Assembly (NCBI GenBank): GCA_025617375.2
Contig: JAMYGW020000006.1
Span: 253,001 to 317,000 of the forward strand
Length of the DNA stretch: 64,000 nucleotides
Origin: Acarospora socialis
Lineage: Eukaryota > Ascomycota > Lecanoromycetes > Acarosporales > Acarosporaceae
Direction of reading: 5' to 3'
Below the pieces are notes generated by a model, which saw only the letters and a list, made by a program, of their open reading frames with translations, ran no database searches and was not told the origin of the DNA. The translations under genes and the position numbers were made by a program. Positions 21,301-34,012 of this stretch are shown here, piece after piece; position 1 is the first letter of the stretch; each line of letters opens with the position of its first letter.

Positions 21301-23736
21301 ATTCTTCTTTGATATGAACAGAATTGAATATTTTGTCAGTGATTTTGATGATTTTATGAATTTTCTCTTAAAATTCTTGTCAAGATAAGTTCTAACTTTC
21401 TTGAGTTGATTCTCACTCATTGAGTATAATAACATTCACTTAAATTACTTTTCATTCAATAGTGATATTTCATGATCTCATGACTTATGTCTCAGTAAAT
21501 TCATCTTCAGTTGTTCAAAAATCTCATATGTGTCTTCAACTGCACATATTTCTTTTGTAACTCAATTGATTTTTGAATTCTTTTTGCACAATTAAGACAT
21601 TTTTAACATTGCATCATATTCAATTGATTTCATAACATCAAACATTATCTCTTGTGAGTTTTCAAGAATTGAGACTTTCACACAGATTTTCTCATCAATT
21701 CTTTCAATGACTTCATTTGTCATTTGTATGTTGAATGAACAGCATGCTCACTGTGTCACTAATTTTAACATATTAACTATTTGTTAACTCATAATGTTAC
21801 TGTCTGCTTCAAAATCTATTAATGTATTGATTTGATGTTTATTAATTGTAATTTTAATTCATATTTAATGATCATTGTCTTGTCTTTGAGACATCACTAG
21901 CTTCTTATTCTTTAGTCTTGTTGAGAAAACTCTTCATTTTTTGACTCACTCAATCATTCAGCTCATCTTCAAAGCTCTTAAAATTATCTGAGTTCTCTTC
22001 TGATCATAAGATTCATATATTTTAAACTATATTGCTTAATATGTCTTTCTAAATGTAGTTGAGATTTATACTGATTGTATTTCATTTGTAACTGACTTTC
22101 AAAGACTTTTACTCTTTGCAGAAATTCAGATAATATATATTCTTCACTGAAGATTCATTTATCTTTATTCTGCATGATATATTTTTCAGATAAGTATATT
22201 TCAATCTTGTGACTCTTTGTTTTTCAAACAAGAAATTTAGACAATATTGCATCATTACTGTTGAAACATTCATCTTTAACAGCTGTCATCAGCTTTTCTA
22301 GCTGATCATATATCTTTTATATTTCTTTTCTCTGAGCTCTTAAATTCTCTTTAATCTTTGTTCAGTACTTTCTTAAAAGCTCTGTCTCAGCATTGTCTGA
22401 ACTTTCTTTCATAAGTGTATTGCTGTTGAGAAATATTCATGATTTGTCAATCTGAAATTCATGATCATCAGTCTCTTTAATGTCATCTTTGAGAGTATTT
22501 TTTTCTTTCTCAGCATCAAGAACTCTTTTCTTGATAAGAATAGCTAATCTCTTTTTGTAGATTGATTGACTTGTTGTGTCATATTTGTTCTTCATGTCTT
22601 TGTGCAGTTTCTGAGAATATTATTCAGCTTTATCTTTTGCACTTATGTGTACTCTGCACATGTCATCATAACAGACTGTTCAGTTAAGAGTGTTGTGCAC
22701 TATGTGTGTATTCTTTTTGACTATCACTGCAATGTTCTTCATTCAAGATCTATTGTATTCTCAGACAAGATGTCTGAGTTTTCTGCAGTTATAATACATT
22801 CATATCTTGTTTTGCAGTGTTATCTGAGACTTAGTGAATCACTTCTGCTGACATTCATACTCTATTTATTTAATCTTTCATGACTTCTGATGATGCTTCT
22901 CAATTGTATTAAGATTTATAGAATTTGTTTCTCTATATCTTATTAATAAAACATATCACTTTGTTCATGATCAGAAACTTTCTTCTTGATCTTTTATCAT
23001 AAATGACATTTAATATTTTTTTCATTTTATCTGTTGTTCTCACTGACAACTATTGATATTGATACTCAGATCAATCATTTTCTGAAGATTATCTGATTGT
23101 TTTGCTTAGACTATTTTGTCTTTGATGAACTTTCTCAACTCACAATAGTACTGATAGATAAATGCTTCATTATTTTATCTGATAAGTGTCACTAATTACT
23201 GAAACTTTATGATGTATACTGTTGCTGATTCACTCTGTCACAAAATGTAAACTTATTTCTTTGCTGCTCTTTCTTCATTGATTACTCTGAAGACTTTCTT
23301 TAGTTTTTTTTTAAATTGTACATAATCATTAAACATAGACTCTGTGTCAGTGTTGCATTCTTTATATTTTTTTTTTAAAAACTTATGCAGTTTAAAATCA
23401 ATTCAATCAAAAGCTGCATTCATGGAATAGATCATCACAAACAATATTTTTTCTTGATCAATCTGAAACTTCAGTTGATTGAATTCAATATACAGATTGA
23501 GTTTAGTCACAAAGACTCACAACTTTTCTCATTCTTCATCAAAGATGTCAAATATCTGAATCTTTAATGCACTCATAAATAGTTGTATTATCTGAGCTGA
23601 TATCACTGATTGTGCTGCTGTTCTATTTAAAGTAAATAATAAAGATGAGTTTGTCTGAATCTGTTTCAGAAACAAAATTGAGATGTTTTTCTGTGTGTCA
23701 GACATTGTACTCATTATATTGTAAGAGTGTTCAAAG

Positions 23737-24089
23737 TATAACATTCTAATCTGAGATTTCTTGAGTATGTAGAACTAAAAGTTTGTGCTTATTGATATAA
23801 TGACTGATCTGAAATGATTCTGATCTTTAACTCTTAAATAGTTATTTAAGTTGAACATGATTTCTTTCATAAGAAAAATGATTGTGACTATATACTGAGT
23901 TTGTTCATCAGTCTCATTGTCAAGCTCATCAAGATGACTTACTCATGCAACTCATTGAGCTTGCTCATCAAGCTCACTGTCAAGCATGTCAAGATATTAT
24001 ATAATTACTGTTTAACATTTCTTCAGATGTACATCTCTTTCTGTATACACATCAGTTCACTTTAAGTTTCTTCTGACTTGATCATAACA
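23737..24089 (-). repeat. 5' LTR of the 17954-24089 chromovirus
   Basis: Begins TATAACATTC and ends CATAACA, followed by CATAG and then by the rest of the interrupted Gypsy LTR. Confidence 0.9.
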
Positions 24090-24094
24090 CATAG

Positions 24095-24302
24095 ATAGAT
24101 TACTAGAATAGATTTATGACAGTGTGAAATATAATGATATACAAGCTATTTGATGATAGAGCAACACAATATATCTTTATTAATGTTAAAACTAATTTCT
24201 GAAGAGTCTTATATGTAGAGAAGTCTCATATTTATAAACTCTTGCTTAATTACACTTACTAAGACATAGTGCTGTAACTGCACTTCATTATTTATTCTGA
24301 CA
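24095..24302 (-). repeat. 3' LTR of the 17926-37400 Gypsy element, second piece
   Basis: Continues the match to the right LTR (37194-37400) directly after the chromovirus, ending ATTCTGACA. Joining at the duplication gives the full LTR length. Confidence 0.88.
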
Positions 24303-24468
24303 ATTATCTTTCTCTTTTAAAGACTGATTTTTCAGCATCATTATGACATTATATTGTCATTAAGAGTTTGTTTCATTCTGAGAATCTCACTAAATTAAAT
24401 TGAAATGCTGCTTAGCATTTCTCATTATGTTCTGTTTAATCTAAAAGAAATTTTCTCATCATACTCAA

Positions 24469-25388
24469 TTGAGTCTGACAATGTTATTCACAGAAAAGAA
24501 ACAACAAAATGCTTCTTCTCTTCTTTTTTCTTTTTTTTTTCTTCATCTTTTCTTCATACACATCAACAATAAGCTTTACATTAACATTATCATGATGCAT
24601 CTCTTTCATTCAGATATCTTATCACTTGTGCTATGCAAGTCACATTCTTGTCATTATCACTTCACAATTGCTTCACTTTCATTTCTGTTACATTGCACAT
24701 CTAAGAATCATGTCATCAGTAGATTTCTTGAGTGTTTTTGCAAAATATATTAATTTCTTCTTAAAAAAACAACATCAAGAAATCTGATAACAGTCAGAAG
24801 AAACATAATTGATTTTTGAAGAAAGAGCTGAAGAAATGCTTAATATATGATGATGAAAAGTGAACTTTCAAGAAGATTATTGTCAGAAATAAAACATCAG
24901 ATTCTATCTTCAATGAAAAAAATAATTTAAGTAAACTCATTGTTAAAAAGATGAAGCAGAAGCATCATATTATTGTTAAGACAATGTTATTTATGTATGT
25001 TGTCATATTTAAGTCAGTCAATAATGTCATCAATATTAAACTTAAGTTCTTTTTAATTTTTAACAACACTTCATTCTTCATGAATTATCACTGTGTTGCA
25101 ACAGCATCAAGTGTTCATGATATCTTCAATATATTTACATCAACACTGAACTACTTTCATCACAAAACTGATATTTCAACATTACTTTTAACTCACTTCA
25201 CTGATTCATCATCAACACAGAGTCATTTCTGCTGTCTTCACTGCAGCAAGAAAATTGTTGTTGATTTCAACTATATTTGCAATGTTAAGTTGAATGTTCA
25301 CTGCAGCTATTGCATCAAAGAACATAAGTTTTGCAACAGCATAGATTCAGTTTCTATACTACATCACTATTTTATTGATTTCTTTTAG
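24469..25388 (+). other. Antisense reading frames in the 17926-37400 Gypsy element, cysteine-rich end, fossil
   Basis: Between the 3' LTR and the integrase, on the strand opposite to gag-pol, two open stretches occur: 24469-24753 (94 codons) and 24951-25388 (145 codons). The second ends with cysteines spaced C-x2-C-x11-C-x7-C-x2-C-x6-C, similar in layout to the antisense cysteine frame of the chromovirus copies though not the same sequence. For hypermutated DNA a 145-codon open stretch is long. I do not recognise the protein. It may be an accessory gene of the element, or a captured host gene. Confidence 0.45.
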
Positions 25389-27832
25389 ATTTCAGTTAAG
25401 TTCTTTTTTTGCATCAATTGTCTCTTTGTCATCATTGATGCACTAAAAAAAAAGAAAGTTGCTGATTCTGCACTCATTAAGCATTAAAAAGACTATTTTA
25501 TCACTGTTATGACTCATCAGTGCATTGTTGATCACAAAGATCTTAAGAAAAAATTCATTTCATAGATAAAGATTAATCTTTTTTAACTGATCAAATCTCA
25601 TCATCAAACACATCTTTTCAGAAACATGTTAAACTTCTTTCAGATCATGATATGTTTTTGTTTTATTTTTATTTTGACTGCACACTATTAACACACTTTA
25701 GCACAATCTGTCATCTCTAGTTCATGATTCAGTCATGACATTTGAGAAAAATGAGAAGATCAAAGAGAAAAAGAAAAATAAGTTGACTTTCAATCATTAG
25801 ACTGTCATTTTACTTACACATAACTGACACTTTATTTCTTTTCTTCTGATGTACTCTTAAATCTTGAATTATTTACAAACATAATGACTTCATTTTTTCT
25901 GTGTCTTTATGACACTTTTAATAATATCAGTCAGCATTACACAGATCATCTGAGTTGACTATAATTATTTTTTGTCTTTTTTTTTCACTCTGATGTCATA
26001 CTTCTATCATAGCTCTTGTGCATCTGTTATGTTTTGTTTTAAAATTTATTGATTATACTCAATAAAGTAGTTCTTTCATCTAATTTTATATCACAACTTG
26101 TCTTTTCATTGTTATTTCTCTAGAATTTCTTCAATCTCATACTTCTCACTCTCATTGATGAGTTTGAAAGATAAAAGCATCAACATTATTTCTTTATCTT
26201 TGCATTGATTGTACAGCTCTAGATAGAAAACATGAAAAATATTGTGAATTCAGTAGATAAAAGATAGATGTAGATGATATACTTACTTTTTGACAAGATT
26301 CACAATGCAAAAGAGTTCTGCAAACTTATGTGAAAGTTTTTTATGAGATTGTTTCTGACTTAAATTCTTTGTTGACAATAAGACAAGATCATTCTTATTA
26401 TAAGTCTTTGATTTGTGCTTTTGATTATAAGTCTTGACTTATGATATCACAACACTTTCTCATTGTTTTAATAGCTCTTCTCTAATAGCATGTAGCTTTT
26501 TTACTTTATTCTTGACTGTGAATATCTTTTTTTTTCAGATGTTGTTCTCAATACTGTAATGAATAAAGACATTATAATCTGTAAGCACATAGTAAAGATT
26601 ACATTTGAGTGTTGCTTGCTTTGCATTTATATATGCAATTTCACAAAAGATAATAGTTTGATTCAGTTATCTTGTTCATTGTTGCAATAGTAGTGAAGAT
26701 AATGTTCTAAAATTTAATTTTAATGCTTAATTTGTTCATCTGTCTGTGAATGAAAGATAGTGCTAAATTAATGTTTAATCTTTGTCTAATAGCATATTTC
26801 TGATCAGTAACTGCTTGTAAAGATAGAATCTCTATTTGAAACAATTTCTTTGAGTATTTCATAATGACATATTATTTCTTCAAAGAAGACATCAACTAAT
26901 TGTATAGCAATAAGAATTTTACTTATAGATATATATCTGATCATCTTAGTATAACAATTGATCACAACAAAAATTACATCATAAATACTGATACTGTGCT
27001 TGTTCAACAGTAATTTAGTGATTATATTCATAATTATTTCTTCTTAAAAGTCATTTAAATGTGATAGTGACTGCATTTCATCATATAGATGATGTCTTGA
27101 CATCTTTATTCTTTGACATATATCACATGAAAAAACATACTTCTTTGTATTCTTAGTCAATTCTGATCAGTAATACTTGCATAACATTAATTTTAATGTC
27201 TGCTCAATATCAAAGTGTTTTATCAGTTCATCATCATAATGATGCTTTAGTAGCTCTATTTTGACTGATGTCTCAGATGATATATATAACTGCTCATTAT
27301 AGTGAAGTAATTCAGTTGAATTAAATGCTCATCTCAGACTTTCAATATGACAACAATATTTTTCTTTTGTCTCACTGACTTTTCATGCTCATACAAGTGT
27401 GTCTGTTTCTTGTAGAGAATGTATTAACAATAGAAAGAATTTATTACTGTCATTATATACTGTTTTGTGACTAGTCAATTTCTGAACTAATACATGTGAA
27501 ACAAGTTATCTATAATCAACAGTTTCAGCAGCAGAATTAAGTGCACTTATTATGCTACATTTTTATACAGTCAGTAATTCTTTGCTGTCTGACTCTTTCA
27601 GTATATGTTAACTGAGTTGAAGTTCTTTAAGTTTCATGTCATTTCACTCTTTACTAGCATGACAAACTGTCTTAAAACAACTGATAATCACTAAGAACTT
27701 AGATATAGTTGCAGACATAGCTGCTAACTTTTTTTGTAATATCAGCAATAACTTATCAAGACTTTCACTAATAGCTTTGACATAATCTGAGTGTCTTAAT
27801 GACATATTAATGAGATTTGTCTTGCTTAATCT

Positions 27833-28193
27833 TGTAATATTCTAATCTAAGATTTCTCAGATATGTAGAACTAAGAGTTTGTGCTTGTTGATATAATAAC
27901 TGATCTGAAATGATTCTGAACTTTAACTCTTAAATAGTTACTTAAGTTGAACATAATCATTTTCATAAAAAAAACAACTCTACTATATAGAATGTGCTTG
28001 AAGTCTCTGCATTGAGCACTCTTGATGTCTTGATGTTTTGATGTTGAGAAGTTGAGTTTTCAACTTGTTTACTCATCATCAAGCTGTTGCACTGTCATGT
28101 AACTGCTGTCTAACAGTTTTCTCTGTATATACTTCAGATGAACTTCTGATCACAGACTCATGAGTTTTTTTCTTTTTAAACATGATTATAACA
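27833..28193 (-). repeat. 3' LTR of the 27833-34012 chromovirus
   Basis: Begins TGTAATATTC and ends ATTATAACA. Its differences from the partner LTR are almost all transitions, falling at CpA and CpT because CpC and CpG are already gone from both. Confidence 0.92.
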
Positions 28194-28230
28194 TCATTTT
28201 CTTCTTCTCAGATGCTAATTCTCTAGAGTC

Positions 28231-28274
28231 TATATAAGTGAGAGTATTCACATTGTTTGTTGTCAGCAACAATG
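28231..28274 (+). promoter_or_regulatory. TATA box and ATG of the antisense unit, 27833-34012 copy
   Basis: TATATAAG at 28231-28238 is followed by an ATG at 28272, in the arrangement shared by the other copies. The plus-strand sequence behind it resembles that of the sister copies. Confidence 0.5.
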
Positions 28275-31200
28275 CTTTCTAAAAATTTCAATTGTCTAAG
28301 AATCACAAAGAAAATTTAACTCAGTAATAATTTCATCACATTTTCTTGTGAATTCTGTACTGCTCACAGTATTAATTACTTTGTTATGACTGATGAAAGA
28401 TTGAAATATAATAAATATACTTATCATGATCATCTGTGTATTGCAGTTTCATGAAAGTCTCTCAACAGAACTTGTCTTTTTCTCTGAAAGAAAATAAGTG
28501 ATGTGAATATGACTTTCAATATTTTTGCTGTCAAAATGATGTGTTTTCAAAAGACTTTAAATCAAATAAATCATTATGCTGTGCAGAAAATTGACTGTCT
28601 TGTTGCTGAACTTAATAGTGATAATGATGAAACTGAGAATGAAGATTCTCAAACAATGTTGTAACTTGTTAACTTGATGTTGTCATTCTTCTGAACTAAT
28701 ATTGATTTTTTTTCTCAAAATATTGAAGTGTTTTCACACAGTTCTTAAGATTCTCTCTTGATTTTCAGATATTTTCTGAGATATTATAATTTTTTCATTT
28801 TATGAGATAGTGAACTTTCTCATTAATCATTCTCTTTTTTAGAATGTTCTCAACTTCATATTTTTCATTGAATTTAACAAACATTTCATCAGTCTGAAGT
28901 GATATGAACTGATTGCAATGCTGTAGCATGAATGCATAAAATATTGAGTGTATTCTCATTTTTTTAAATAAATCTAACTTGTAACTTAATTTCTTGATGT
29001 TCTGTATAATCTTGAATGATTTAATGCTTTTGTTTCTCAGCTTCTTGCTTTTTTCTTTTGTTTGTATGTTGTTTATTTTTAAATATATCTTTTCTCTCTT
29101 TTCAAATAATTTTGTCTTTATTATTTGTTTCATCTACTGTTCAATCTGTTTTGTCAAATCTTGATGCAGTTTCTTTATCTGAGCAATATTTAAGATCACT
29201 TTCTAATTTTGTGATCTGTGTCTTTTAGAATCTTGTTATATTTCTGAATTGTAGTTATAGTTCACATAGAAAGATGTTTCTTTTGTGATTTTGTTTTTTG
29301 TGTTGTTGTATGCAAACTGTACTGTTGACAATAGTCATACTTAGTTATTCTGATTTTTGTTGACATAGTGTCTTAAATATATCTTCATTATTTAATTCAT
29401 TCACTTGCTTTGTTCATCTGTCTGTAAATAATATGTTGTTAACATTTTGTGTTTTATTTTGAGTTCTGCTGTGAGCATTTTTCAAAACTTGCTTGTAAAC
29501 AGCTTGTCTCTGTTGATGATAAACTTCTTTAATAGTTCATGATTGTTAATTAATTTTTGCAGTATAATGTATGTCAATACTGATGCTGTTGTGATTTTTC
29601 TGAATAAAATGAATATTGTGTACTTGATTAATTTATTCATTATGATCAATATATTGTTGAATTTCATTTCTCATGTTGAATTCTTTGATAATAATAGCTT
29701 CATAATGAAGTTCATGATAACTGACTTTCATGATGCATCTGATGTGTTTAGTTGTGTTACTTTGTCATATTGTTTATCTTAATTAATCTTGTTTCTTTGA
29801 CATGAATTGCACACAGCAATTATCTTGATGATTTGATTTTTAAGATTGTTAATATTGCATTTTCTCTGCACTAAATCTTTAATGCATTTAACTTTTAGAT
29901 ATCTCTCAATTCTGCTGTAGTAACACATCTTTATGAGTTTTTTATCTGTTAAAAAAGTTTGTTTTATCTTATACATTGCTGTTAAGTTCTTTGTGAGAAT
30001 TTCTTTATTGTCTTTGCTTAAAATTTCAGTGTGTATCATCTGTACATCTTTGTGATTGAGTTGTCTATTTAAAACATTTATTTCATCATTCTTATTATTC
30101 TTCTTGTAATAAATCTGAAATTCATAATCTGTCAACTGTTCTGCTCAATGAATCTGTTGTTGATTGAGTTGCTTTGTTATTGTAAAGTTTCTCAGATTCT
30201 TGTGATCTGTATAGATCTGAATTGATTTATTTATTTTTGTGAGATAAGATCTTCAATCTTGTAATGCTTTCACTATTGCAAGAAGTTTCTTGTCATGAAT
30301 CTCATATTTTTTCTTGAGTTCTGATAACTTTCTAAATTGATATATTATGAGTTTTTGTTGTTCTTTCTTGATCTGATATAAATATGTTTTTATTGTAAAA
30401 TTTAAAACATCAGTTTTCAGTGTCTTCTTACATACTGAATTTGATATTCTCAGATATGCTGTTCTGCTAAGATTTCTCTTTAATGTGTGAAATACATTCT
30501 TTTGCTCTTGATTTCAATGTTATTTTCTATTTTTGCATGTTAAATGCATCATTGATTCTGCAATTCTTGCATAGTTTGATATGAATTTTCAATAATAATT
30601 TGTTAATTCTAGAAAGATCTGTACTTTCTTAATTTATTTTGATGTTAATCAGTTTCTGACTGCTTCTGTCTTCTTTGAATTCTTCTTGATTTGTTTAGAT
30701 TGAATTACATAGTTTAAAAATTTAACTTTTTTGATCTTGAATCTGCTTTTTGACTTTTTCATGTACAAGACTTTCTTGTTGAGCTTTACTAGTATTTTGC
30801 ACACATACTTTCAATATTCTTTAAGATCTTCTGAATATATCAGAATATTATTAAGATATGTGATCACAAAATCATTGAGATATTCTTTTAATATGTCATT
30901 GATCAATCTCTAAAAGATGACTGATGCATTTTTTAATTCAAATGACATGATGATGTATTTGTAGTGTCTGTATCTTGTTTAAAATGCTGTCTTTCATTTT
31001 TCATCTTCTTTCATTCTAATTTGATAGTAGATGTTTTTAAGATTTAAGCTCATAAATCACTTAGTCTTGCTCAACTGATTTTGCAATTCTTCTATCAGTG
31101 ATAAAAAATAATTATCTTGATGAATTATTTTGTTGAGTTGTCTGTAATCAACACATAATTGTTTTTTGCTGTTCTTCTTTGACATAAACAGAATCAGATA

Positions 31201-33651
31201 TTCTGTTGATGATTTTGATGATTTTATGAATTTTTTTTTAAAATTCTTGTCAAGATAAGTTTTAACTTTCTTGAGTTGATTCTTGCTCATTGAATATAAT
31301 GACATTCACTTAGATTGTTTTCTGTTCAATAACAATATCTTATAATCTCATGATTTATATTTTGATAAGCTCATTTCTGATTGTTCAAAAATCTTGTATG
31401 TGTCTTTGATTGCACATATCTTTTTTATAACTCAATTAATTCTTAAATTTCTTCTGCACAATCAGAACATCTTTAGCACTGTGTTGTATTTGATTGATTT
31501 CATAACATTTAATGTTATTTCTTGTGAGTTTTCAAAAATTGAGACTTTCACATAAATTTTCTCATCAATTCTTTTGATGACTCTGTTTATCATTTGTATG
31601 TTGAATGAACAGCACATTTATTGTGTCTTCAATTTTAATATGTTGACTGTCTTTCAACTTATGATATTACTGTCTGCTTCAAAATTCATCAATGTGTTAA
31701 TCTGATGTTCATTGATCATAATTTTGATTTATATTTGATGATCATTGTTTTGTCTTTGAAACACTGCTAACTTCTTGTTCTCTAATTTTGTTGAGAAAGC
31801 TTTTTGTTTTTTGATTCACTCAATCATTTAACTTGTCTTCAAAGTTCTTGAAATCATCTGAGTTCTTTTTCAATCATAAAATTCATATACTCTAAACTGT
31901 ATCACTCAATGTGTCTTTCTGAATGTAATTGAGATTCATACTGATTGTACTTTATCTGCAATTGACTCTCAATGACTTTTATTCTTTGCAGAAATTCAGA
32001 TAACATATACTCTTCACTGAAGATTCATCTGTCTTCATTCTGCATGATATATTCTTCAGATAAGTATATCTTGATCTTGTGACTCTTGATTTTTCATACA
32101 AGAGATTCTGATATTAATTCTCTCATAACTGTTTATATATCTCTCATTAGATCATCAAATTCTTTGTATATCTTTACTTTCTGATTTCAAGTCTCTTGCT
32201 TTTTCTTTCACATCATATTGTAATTTAATGTCATTTCTTTCTGAGCACTTAAATCTCTTTTAATCTTTATTTGATATTTCTTTGAGAACTCTGTCTCAGC
32301 ATTGTTCAAACTTTCTTCTGTAAGTGTATCATTATTAAAAAATATTTAAGATTTGTCAATCTGAAATTCATGATCATCAGTCTCTTCAATGTCATCTTTG
32401 AGAACATTATTTTCTTTCTCAACATCAAGATCTCTTTTCTTGATAAAAATAGTTAATTCTTTCTTGTAAATTGATCAATTCATTGTATTGTATTTGTTCT
32501 TTACATCTTTGTGTGATTTCTGAAGATATCATCTAACTTTATCTTTTGTGTTCATGTGTACTCTGCACATATTGTTGTAACAGACTGTTCAGCTGAGAAT
32601 GTTATGCACTATGTGTGTATTCTTTTTGACTGTCACTACAACATTTTTTCTTTTTATTCAAAATCTGTTGCATTCTTGAACATGATGTTCAGATTTTCTG
32701 TAGTTGTAATACATTTGTGTTTCATTTCACAGTGTTATCTAAGACTTAGTGAATCACTCTGACTGACATTCATGCTTTATTTATCTAGTTTTTCATGACT
32801 TCTGATGATGCTTCTTGATTGTATTGAGATTTATAGAGTCTGTCTCTCTATATTTTATTGATAAAACATATTGTTTTGTTTACAGTCAGAAGCTTTCTTC
32901 TTGATCTTTTATCATAGATAACATTTAATATTTTTTTTGTTTCATCTGTTGTTTTTATTGACAACTATTGATGTTGATACTCAGATTAATCATTTTCTGA
33001 AGATTGTCTGATTGTTTTACTCAAGTTATTTTGTCTTTAATGAACTTTCTCAATTCACAATAGTACTGATAAATGAGTACTTCATTATTTCATCTGATAA
33101 GTACTGCTAACTGCTGAAACTCTGTGATGTACATTGTCACTAATTCACTCTGTTGCAAGATGTAAACTTGTTTCTTTACTGCTCTTTTCTCATTGATTAT
33201 TCTGAAGACTTTCTTTAATTCTTTTTTAAACTGTGTGTAGTCATTGAACATAAACTTTATGTCTGTGTTGCATTTCTTGTACTTCTTTTCTAGAAATTCA
33301 TGCAGCTTGAGATTAATTCAATTGAAGACTGCATTCATGAGATAGATCATCACAAATAGTGTTTTTTCTTGATTGATTTGAAACTTTAATTGATTAAATT
33401 CAATGTATAGATCAAACTTAATCACAAAGACTCACAGCTTTTCTCATTCTTCATCAAAGATATTGAATATCTGAATCTTTGATGCACTCATAAATAACTG
33501 TATTATTTGAGTTAACATTGCTAATTGTGTCACTGTTCTATCTGAAGTAAATAATAAAGATAAATTTGTCTGAGTCTGCTTCAGAAACAAGATTGAGATG
33601 TTTTTCTGTGTGTTAGACATTGTACTCATTATATTGTAAGAATGTTCAAAG

Positions 33652-34012
33652 TGTAACATTCTAATCTGAGATTTCTCAGATATGTAGAACTAAGAATTTG
33701 TGCTTGTTAATATAACAGCTGATCTGAAATAATTCTGAACTTTAACTTTTAGATAGTTATTTAAGTTGAACACAATCATTTTCATAAGAAAAATGACTCT
33801 ACTATATAGAATGTGCTTGAAGTCTCTGCATTGAGCATTCTTGATGTCTTGATGTCTTAATGTTGAGAAATTGAGTTCTTGACTCATTTGCTCATCATCA
33901 AGCTGTTATGCTGTCATGTAACTGCTGTTTAGTAGTTTTCTCTGTATACACTTTGAGTGAACTTCTGATCACAGACTCATGAGTTTTTTTCTCTTTAGAC
34001 ATGATCATAACA
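33652..34012 (-). repeat. 5' LTR of the 27833-34012 chromovirus
   Basis: Begins TGTAACATTC and ends CATAACA. Followed by AATCT and then the resumed RT region of the interrupted Gypsy element. Confidence 0.92.

Larger units (their letters stand above)
17954..24089 (-). mobile_element. Chromodomain-family Ty3/Gypsy copy inserted in the LTR of another Gypsy element, fossil
   Basis: LTRs of 352-353 bp (17954-18305 and 23737-24089) are flanked by CACAG (17949-17953) and CATAG (24090-24094), a 5-bp duplication with one transition. It is a minus-strand element of 6.1 kb. Parts: gag start near 23744, RT around 21430-20779 (Y-F-N-D-I-L-I-Y for the YxDD box), RNase H near 20500, integrase core around 19797-19612, and a chromodomain region around 19000. 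It is broken throughout. It is younger than the Gypsy element it interrupts. Confidence 0.93.
27833..34012 (-). mobile_element. Chromodomain Ty3/Gypsy copy, third level of the nest, fossil
   Basis: LTRs of 361 bp each (27833-28193 and 33652-34012) are flanked by a perfect duplication, AATCT at 27828-27832 and 34013-34017. It is a minus-strand element of 6.2 kb inserted in the coding region of the Gypsy element. Parts: gag start near 33660, RT around 31305-31057 (Q-L-C-V-D-Y-R-Q-L-N motif), RNase H near 30300, integrase zinc region at about 30135-29779, integrase core around 29667-29482, and a clear chromodomain segment near 29133-28795 (V-E-N-I-L-K-K-R-M). It is broken throughout, but all parts are present in order and it is one of the more complete copies. 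Confidence 0.94.
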
